NCBI GenBank assembly: GCA_963725185.1
Contig: CAVRXO010000009.1
Span: 186,001-250,000 of the forward strand
Origin: VAZQ01 sp963725185
GTDB taxonomy: Bacteria; Pseudomonadota; Alphaproteobacteria; Rhizobiales; Xanthobacteraceae
Reading direction: 5' to 3'
DNA: 64,000 nucleotides
The notes beneath the pieces are model-generated. The model did not search any database. It had not been told where the DNA came from and saw nothing but the letters and a program-made list of their open reading frames with translations. Shown piece by piece: positions 59,831-64,000 of this stretch; within the stretch, counting starts at the first letter, position 1, and every line of letters begins with the position of its first letter. The position numbers and the translations under genes are program-made.

Positions 59831-61012
59831 TCAGAGCATTTTCAGGAGAAGTGGCATGCGGTTTTCCGTCCGAAGGCTTGACCACGCAATTGCTAGATCG
59901 CGGGGGATTTGGCGTAGACGAACTCGTCGATGAAGCTCGCCCATGCCGGATGTCACGCCGTGCTTGGCCAGCTCCTCGAGATAGATGCGGTGTATGCGCG
60001 GGTCCTGATCCTGGTATTCGACCTGGCAGCCGCCGTCCTGCACGTTGACGTCCATGCCGTTGAATACGTGCCGCTTGGATTGCGTGAAAGGGTAGCGCAG
60101 CCCGCCGAAGGCGACCGCAAGGTAGCGCGCCGGATCGCCCGACGTGTTGAAATGCTGATGGAACATCTGGTCGGGCGGCGCGAACACGACCCCGTGCCGC
60201 CAGTCGATCCGCACCAGATCTTTGGCGATATCGTACCACAGCAAGGAATAGCCGTGGCCGGTGACGGCATAGACATGGAAGTCCGAGCCGTGACGGTGGC
60301 CCTTCTTGTAGGTGCCGACCGGCATCTGCGACACATGGGCGTGCATGGTGCCGTCGGCGAGCACGAACATCATGTTCGATCCGCCGGCTCCGCGCGCCTC
60401 CCAGGCCTTGAGCTCGAACGCCGCCAGGTCCGGGACGAAATTGGTCTCCCACATGTTGCGGCCGGGCCGCACCGGGATGAACTCGCCTTCGCCGCTGAAC
60501 GATTTTTGCGCGCCCTGGCGCTCGGGAAATTCGTAATCGTTGTCGAAGACGAAGGCCTCGTTGTGGAACAGGTTCAGCATCATGGCCAGGTTGTTGGTCG
60601 AGGCGAGCCGGGCGCGCTCCTTGCCGCTGGTGTTGAAGTGCTGGTAGCGGGCGTTGAGCGGCAGCGCAAACAGGCTCTTGGGGCCCCATTCGAAGGCATG
60701 GGTGCGGCCGTCGCTGAACTCGACGGTGGTGCTGCCGAAGCCCGACAGCACGTAGACGACCTCCTCGTAAAGATGCCGCTGCGGCGCGGTCGTGGCGCCG
60801 GGCGCGAGATCGAGCACGAAGATCGAGACGAAGTCGCCGCGGCCCTTGAGGTTGACGATGGCGCCCTCCACCCCGAAGCGCGGCCACGGCGCGGTCGCCA
60901 CCTTGATCAGGTCGACGCCGAAATCCTCCACCACCGGGACGCCTTCCTGTGCCGCCCAGCTGCCGTAGGGGTCGAGCAGGAGCTTGGGGTGTTCCGTCAG
61001 GGGCTTGTTCAT
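59831..61012 (-). CDS. Bicupin protein, C-terminus probably frameshifted
   Basis: Two cupin domains are clear: first with HLYEEVVYVLSGFGSTTVEF (about 80-135), second with GHRHGSDFHVYAVTGHGYSL (about 235-300), each with metal-binding His/Glu. The start ATG 61012 (NKPLTEHPKLLLDPYGSWAA) is set by the protein-like sequence. As written the frame ends at 59831 with an Arg-rich tail. A different frame from about 59940 gives FIDEFVYAKSPAI and a TAG at 59893-59895, a far more natural end (372 residues). One extra base lies between 59920 and 59943; GAACTC at 59920-59925 is one candidate site. Substrate unknown; it precedes eutA on the same strand. Confidence 0.75.
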   Translation of the reverse strand: MNKPLTEHPKLLLDPYGSWAAQEGVPVVEDFGVDLIKVATAPWPRFGVEGAIVNLKGRGDFVSIFVLDLAPGATTAPQRHLYEEVVYVLSGFGSTTVEFSDGRTHAFEWGPKSLFALPLNARYQHFNTSGKERARLASTNNLAMMLNLFHNEAFVFDNDYEFPERQGAQKSFSGEGEFIPVRPGRNMWETNFVPDLAAFELKAWEARGAGGSNMMFVLADGTMHAHVSQMPVGTYKKGHRHGSDFHVYAVTGHGYSLLWYDIAKDLVRIDWRHGVVFAPPDQMFHQHFNTSGDPARYLAVAFGGLRYPFTQSKRHVFNGMDVNVQDGGCQVEYQDQDPRIHRIYLEELAKHGVTSGMGELHRRVRLRQIPRDLAIAWSSLRTENRMPLLLKML

Positions 61013-61395
61013 CTTGGTACCTCGGTCGCTCGCAAGCGTGGCCAATTCAGTAACCCCCGCTCGACCGGATGTCCATCTGGGGTGCGACGAGCGCGGAACG
61101 GCGGCCGGTCGATTACGAGCTCTCCACCGCGCGGCTTCTGCCCGGATCGAGGTCACAGCGGACATGAGCGAGGGAACTAGAACCGCCGATGGCGAGTTGA
61201 ATCATATCGCCGGGCCCGCATATCGGCGGAGAAGCAAGCCCTGAAACGGTCCTCGTAAACATCGTGGTGTGGCTGGGCTGCTCTCCGCGGCGTTCAATGG
61301 GCGGTCGTAGCGTCCCCGGCCACTTCCGGGACAAGTTCCTGTAACCGCCCCTTCCCGTACAGCCCAGCCGGTCGAACCTGAAAATGGAGGCCTCG
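61013..61395. other. 383-base divergent intergenic region
   Basis: This region separates the bicupin gene (minus) from the DUF1236-like gene (plus). I see no gene, repeat copy or RNA; a GGCCACTTCCGGGACAAG segment near 61318 is GC-rich but unstructured. Divergent promoters are expected. Confidence 0.35.
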
Positions 61396-61791
61396 ATGAA
61401 AACCAATTCAATGATCTCAGTTGCCGCGGCGTCGGCGTTTGCAGTGGCGTTTTCAGTGGCATTGTGCGGCCTGAATGCGCCAGTTCGCGGCCAGACCCCC
61501 GCTGCACCCGCGCAGACTCCCGCGGTACCCGTTCAACCCAAGATCAACCTCAGCCTCGAGCAGCGCCACACCATCAAGGAGCTGGTCAAGGATCTCAACG
61601 TCTCACCGGCTCCGCCGGATGTCGAGACCACTGTCGGTGCCACGGTGCCGGCCACGATCAAATTGAGTCCCATGCCCCCGGCGGTGGCCGAGAAGGTTCC
61701 CCAGATCAAATCGCACTTGTTCTTCGTCGAGGGCGGCAAGGTCGTCATCGTGGATCCCAAGGAGAACAAGATCGTCGATGCGATCGATTAG
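61396..61791 (+). CDS. Secreted DUF1236-like protein
   Basis: A 131-residue exported protein with signal peptide (SVAAASAFAVAFSVALCGLN) and a Pro/Ala-rich linker (TPAAPAQTPAVPVQPK). The conserved part, LEQRHTIKELVKDLNV, then VPATIKLSPMPPAVAEKVPQ and KVVIVDPKENKIVDAID, is typical of DUF1236 proteins of Bradyrhizobium-like bacteria. GGAGG lies 7 nt before ATG 61396. Function unknown, probably periplasmic or outer surface. The stop codon abuts the convergent S9 peptidase stop. Confidence 0.8.
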   Translation: MKTNSMISVAAASAFAVAFSVALCGLNAPVRGQTPAAPAQTPAVPVQPKINLSLEQRHTIKELVKDLNVSPAPPDVETTVGATVPATIKLSPMPPAVAEKVPQIKSHLFFVEGGKVVIVDPKENKIVDAID

Positions 61792-63744
61792 CTAGAACGT
61801 CAGTCCGACCTTGAAAACCTCGATGGCATAAAAGGCGAGCTCCGCGTCGAGGCAACGCTGGATGTTGGCGGCCTTGCGGAAGCCGTGCTGCTCGCCCACG
61901 AACAACAGATAGCCGACAGCATTGCCCTTGCGGCGCAGCACCTCGACCATGGTCTCGGACTGGCTTGGCGGCACCACTTTGTCCTCGTCACCCTGGAAGA
62001 AAATCACCGGCTTCGACAGCCGATCCGCATGGTAGAGCGGCGAGCGCTCGCGGTAGAGCTGCTCGGCTTGCGGATACGGCCCGATGAGCCAGTCGAGGTA
62101 GCGGGACTCGAATTTGTGGGTGTCGCGCGCGAGCGCGGCGATATCGCTGACGCCGTAGTAGCTGGCGCCGCCTTGAAAGAAATCCCGGAACACCAGGGCC
62201 GCCAGCGTCGTGTAGCCGCCGGCGCTGCCTCCGCTGATCACGATGCGGCCCTCGTCCACGGCGCCGCGGGCCGCGAGGAATCTTGCGCCATTGACGCAGT
62301 CATCGACGTCGACGATGCCCCAGTTGCCGTACAGGCGCTCGCGATAGGCGCGGCCGAAGCCGGTGCTGCCGCCGTAGTTGACATCGAGCACCGCGACGCC
62401 GCGACTGGTCCAGAACTGCGTGGCGAGATTGAGCGCGCTCGACGCCGAGCTGGTCGGACCGCCGTGGCACTTGACCAGGAGCGGCGGCTTCTCGCCGGCA
62501 CGTCCGACGAAGTGCGGATTGTGCGGCGGATAAAACAGCCCGAAGGCCGTGTTGCCGCCCGTGGTGGGAAATTCCACCGGCTGCACCCGCGTCAGCCAAT
62601 CGGCGATGCGCGGCTCACTCTGCTCGAGAATCTCGGCGGCCTGCTTGCGGATGCGATGCGGCCGCGAGATTGATTCCAGCGCCACGATGCTGGTTGGACG
62701 GTCGGGTGCGCCGGCGCGAAACGCGACGCGCTCGCCGTCGGCCCTGACCGAGCCGAACTCCGTGAACGGCGTCTCGATCGGCTGCAACGTCTTGCCGGCA
62801 AGCTCCAGCACCGCAAGCCGGCCGAGGCCCGCGGACGTAGCGGCGCAGACGATGCGGTCGCTGCCGAGGCAAGCATAGGCCGACATCCCCAGATTCCATT
62901 GCGGCCCGCCGAATTCCGCCGCCATCGGGGCCAAGGCTTGCGTGACCCGCGTGCCGGGATCGAAGCCATACAGGTTCCACCAGTTGCTGCGATCGGAGAC
63001 GAAGTAGATCGTGCGGCCGTCAGGCGACCATTCCGGTTGGAAGATCGACTCCGCTGGGCCGCCGGCGATCGTCTGCGGCTCCAAAATCCGACCGGCGGCG
63101 TCGAGTTCGGCAAGATAGAGCACGGTGCCGTTCCACGGCATGTTGGGATGGTCCCACGCCAGCCAGAGCAGCCGATTGCCGTCCGGCGAAAGCCGTGGGG
63201 CGGCGAAGAAGTCGTGTCCGCCGACGAGAACATGGCCGGGCTGCGGGTGCCCCTGGTCGAGATCGATCGCCACGATGGTGTTGACCGCTTCGCCTTCGGC
63301 CGTGTGGTCTTCGCGCACGCCGATCCAGCGTTGGCGGGCGTGATCGATCACCCCGTCCGCAAAGCGCCATTGGCGATCGGGCGCCGGCGGGGCGGGCGTC
63401 AGCGCTTCCGGCCGCGGCGCGGCTTCGCCGCAGCGGTACAGGCGCCCATCGCTGAAATTGGAGAAGTAGACGATGCCCCGCGACACCGTCCATGCACCGC
63501 CGCCATATTCGTGCACGCGCGTGCGCGCGCTATAGGGCCTGGGCGTAATGTCGGTGGCGCCGCCGCCGTGCCAATCAGCCCGCACCACCACGAGCCGGCC
63601 TTGCTCCTGCGGCCTTGCCTCCAACCAATAGATGGAGTCGCCGTCGAGCCGCACCTCGGAGAGCGCAATCGACTGGGCGACGATGAGATCGGAAGTGATC
63701 GGCGACGGCCAGGAGCCGTAGGGGCTGGATTTCGGTGGGGACAT
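61792..63744 (-). CDS. S9-family prolyl oligopeptidase-like peptidase
   Basis: A 650-residue serine peptidase of the S9 (acylaminoacyl-peptidase/dipeptidyl aminopeptidase) family. The N-terminal ~390 residues form a WD-like propeller (FQPEWSPDGRTIYFVSDRSN). The alpha/beta-hydrolase domain has the nucleophile in ISGGSAGGYTTLAALVF, the Asp in FFQGDEDKVVPPSQSE and the His in VGEQHGFRKAAN. No signal peptide, so cytoplasmic. ATG 63744 (SPPKSSPYGSWPSPIT) matches the family start; the frame is open to 63780. Confidence 0.92.
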   Translation of the reverse strand: MSPPKSSPYGSWPSPITSDLIVAQSIALSEVRLDGDSIYWLEARPQEQGRLVVVRADWHGGGATDITPRPYSARTRVHEYGGGAWTVSRGIVYFSNFSDGRLYRCGEAAPRPEALTPAPPAPDRQWRFADGVIDHARQRWIGVREDHTAEGEAVNTIVAIDLDQGHPQPGHVLVGGHDFFAAPRLSPDGNRLLWLAWDHPNMPWNGTVLYLAELDAAGRILEPQTIAGGPAESIFQPEWSPDGRTIYFVSDRSNWWNLYGFDPGTRVTQALAPMAAEFGGPQWNLGMSAYACLGSDRIVCAATSAGLGRLAVLELAGKTLQPIETPFTEFGSVRADGERVAFRAGAPDRPTSIVALESISRPHRIRKQAAEILEQSEPRIADWLTRVQPVEFPTTGGNTAFGLFYPPHNPHFVGRAGEKPPLLVKCHGGPTSSASSALNLATQFWTSRGVAVLDVNYGGSTGFGRAYRERLYGNWGIVDVDDCVNGARFLAARGAVDEGRIVISGGSAGGYTTLAALVFRDFFQGGASYYGVSDIAALARDTHKFESRYLDWLIGPYPQAEQLYRERSPLYHADRLSKPVIFFQGDEDKVVPPSQSETMVEVLRRKGNAVGYLLFVGEQHGFRKAANIQRCLDAELAFYAIEVFKVGLTF

Positions 63745-63790
63745 GTCGTGCTTATTAGCACCTTGCAGAAACCTACACATCCGGAAGATT

Positions 63791-63890
63791 CGTAGGGCGC
63801 AATCGCTTTATTGCGCCGCTCCGCGCTCGTTTTCTCGCCGGCCTCCAAGCGGCATGACCGATTGGCGCAATAAAGCGATTGCGCCCTACG
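63791..63890. repeat. Perfect 27-bp inverted repeat
   Basis: The 27-mer at 63791-63817 (starting CGTAGGGCGCAATCGC) is repeated exactly in inverse at 63864-63890, with a 46-nt loop. The element sits between the S9 peptidase gene and the HMG-CoA lyase gene. It belongs by appearance to the widespread CGTAGGGCGCAAT-type palindromes of Bradyrhizobium-like genomes. Confidence 0.85.
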
Positions 63891-63939
63891 GGTGCTTCGT
63901 CGAATGATGCTATGCTTCATCGGCGAAAATGGAGCCCGC

Positions 63940-64000
63940 ATGGACATATTGGTGAGCGAGGTCGGCCCGCGCGACGGTCTGCAAAGCATCAAGCGCATCA
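63940..64000 (+). CDS. Hydroxymethylglutaryl-CoA lyase, 5' end
   Basis: Only the first 20 codons are in the window: DILVSEVGPRDGLQSIKRI, containing EVGPRDGLQ, the N-terminal active-site motif of HMG-CoA lyase-like TIM-barrel enzymes (leucine degradation). GGAG lies 7 nt before ATG 63940. The frame runs off the end of the window, so other members of the HMGL-like family cannot be excluded. Confidence 0.85.
   Translation, partial: MDILVSEVGPRDGLQSIKRI

Overview
The window looks like a chromosomal stretch of a high-GC alphaproteobacterium of the order Hyphomicrobiales (Rhizobiales), close to the Bradyrhizobium / Rhodopseudomonas / Xanthobacteraceae group. Supporting signs are a complete very-long-chain fatty acid (VLCFA) lipid A cluster (acpXL, fabZ, two fabF-type genes, alcohol dehydrogenase, acyltransferase), a class II DAHP synthase, a short-form phosphatidylserine decarboxylase paired with pssA, Omp25/DUF2865/DUF1236-type secreted proteins, a perfect FixK/FNR box, several orphan Bug/TctC binding proteins, and dispersed GC-rich palindromes typical of these genomes. 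This placement is inference from gene content; no search was run. No rRNA, tRNA, CRISPR array, integrase or transposase was seen.

Layout. 1-4264: end of class II DAHP synthase, an outer-membrane barrel, diacylglycerol kinase and glutamine-dependent NAD synthetase. 4276-7425 (minus): DUF2865 protein, a frameshifted maleylacetoacetate isomerase, a MarR regulator and a Cys-rich secreted protein. 7803-11492: cysS, GNAT, a 38-residue membrane peptide and cimA, each junction overlapping by 4 nt. 11658-16360: LOG protein, Atm1-type ABC exporter, then psd-pssA for phosphatidylethanolamine synthesis. 16353-19335 (minus): glutathione transferase, a decayed DUF433-DUF5615 toxin-antitoxin-like pair and methylmalonate-semialdehyde dehydrogenase. 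19609-24956: MotA/MotB-type stator pair, Kup, rhodanese and PotF-type binding protein. 25115-32142: a cobalamin-binding radical SAM protein followed by the minus-strand VLCFA cluster. 32853-36742: RlpA-like protein, small membrane proteins, DUF2946 and PCu(A)C copper genes, an EAL protein and a frameshifted carboxymuconolactone-decarboxylase-like gene. 36878-47941: an accessory catabolic island. 48062-52440: repeats, an Omp25-type porin, a second Bug protein and a small coiled-coil protein with a FixK box. 52441-56268: a 1275-residue DUF4062-nSTAND ATPase. 56308-64000: a third Bug protein, small proteins, an EutA-type reactivase, a bicupin, a DUF1236-like protein, an S9 peptidase and the start of HMG-CoA lyase.

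The most system-like region is 36878-47941. A PrpB-like lyase stands divergent to an aconitase, a PrpD-family protein, an ornithine-cyclodeaminase-family protein, a Bug receptor, a secreted flavin amine oxidase, a small cytochrome c and a secreted protein joining a CxxCH haem site to a Vgb-like propeller. It resembles a 2-methylcitrate-type dehydratase/hydratase/lyase module without its synthase, next to periplasmic capture and oxidation functions. The substrate is unknown.

A second theme is sequence integrity. At least five genes of conserved families switch frame by what looks like one extra base. In four of them, removing one T from GAGTTCGA (giving GAGTCGA, which contains a GANTC site) restores the family protein. 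A systematic base-calling artefact at methylated GANTC sites is likely, so these 'pseudogenes' may be intact in the organism.
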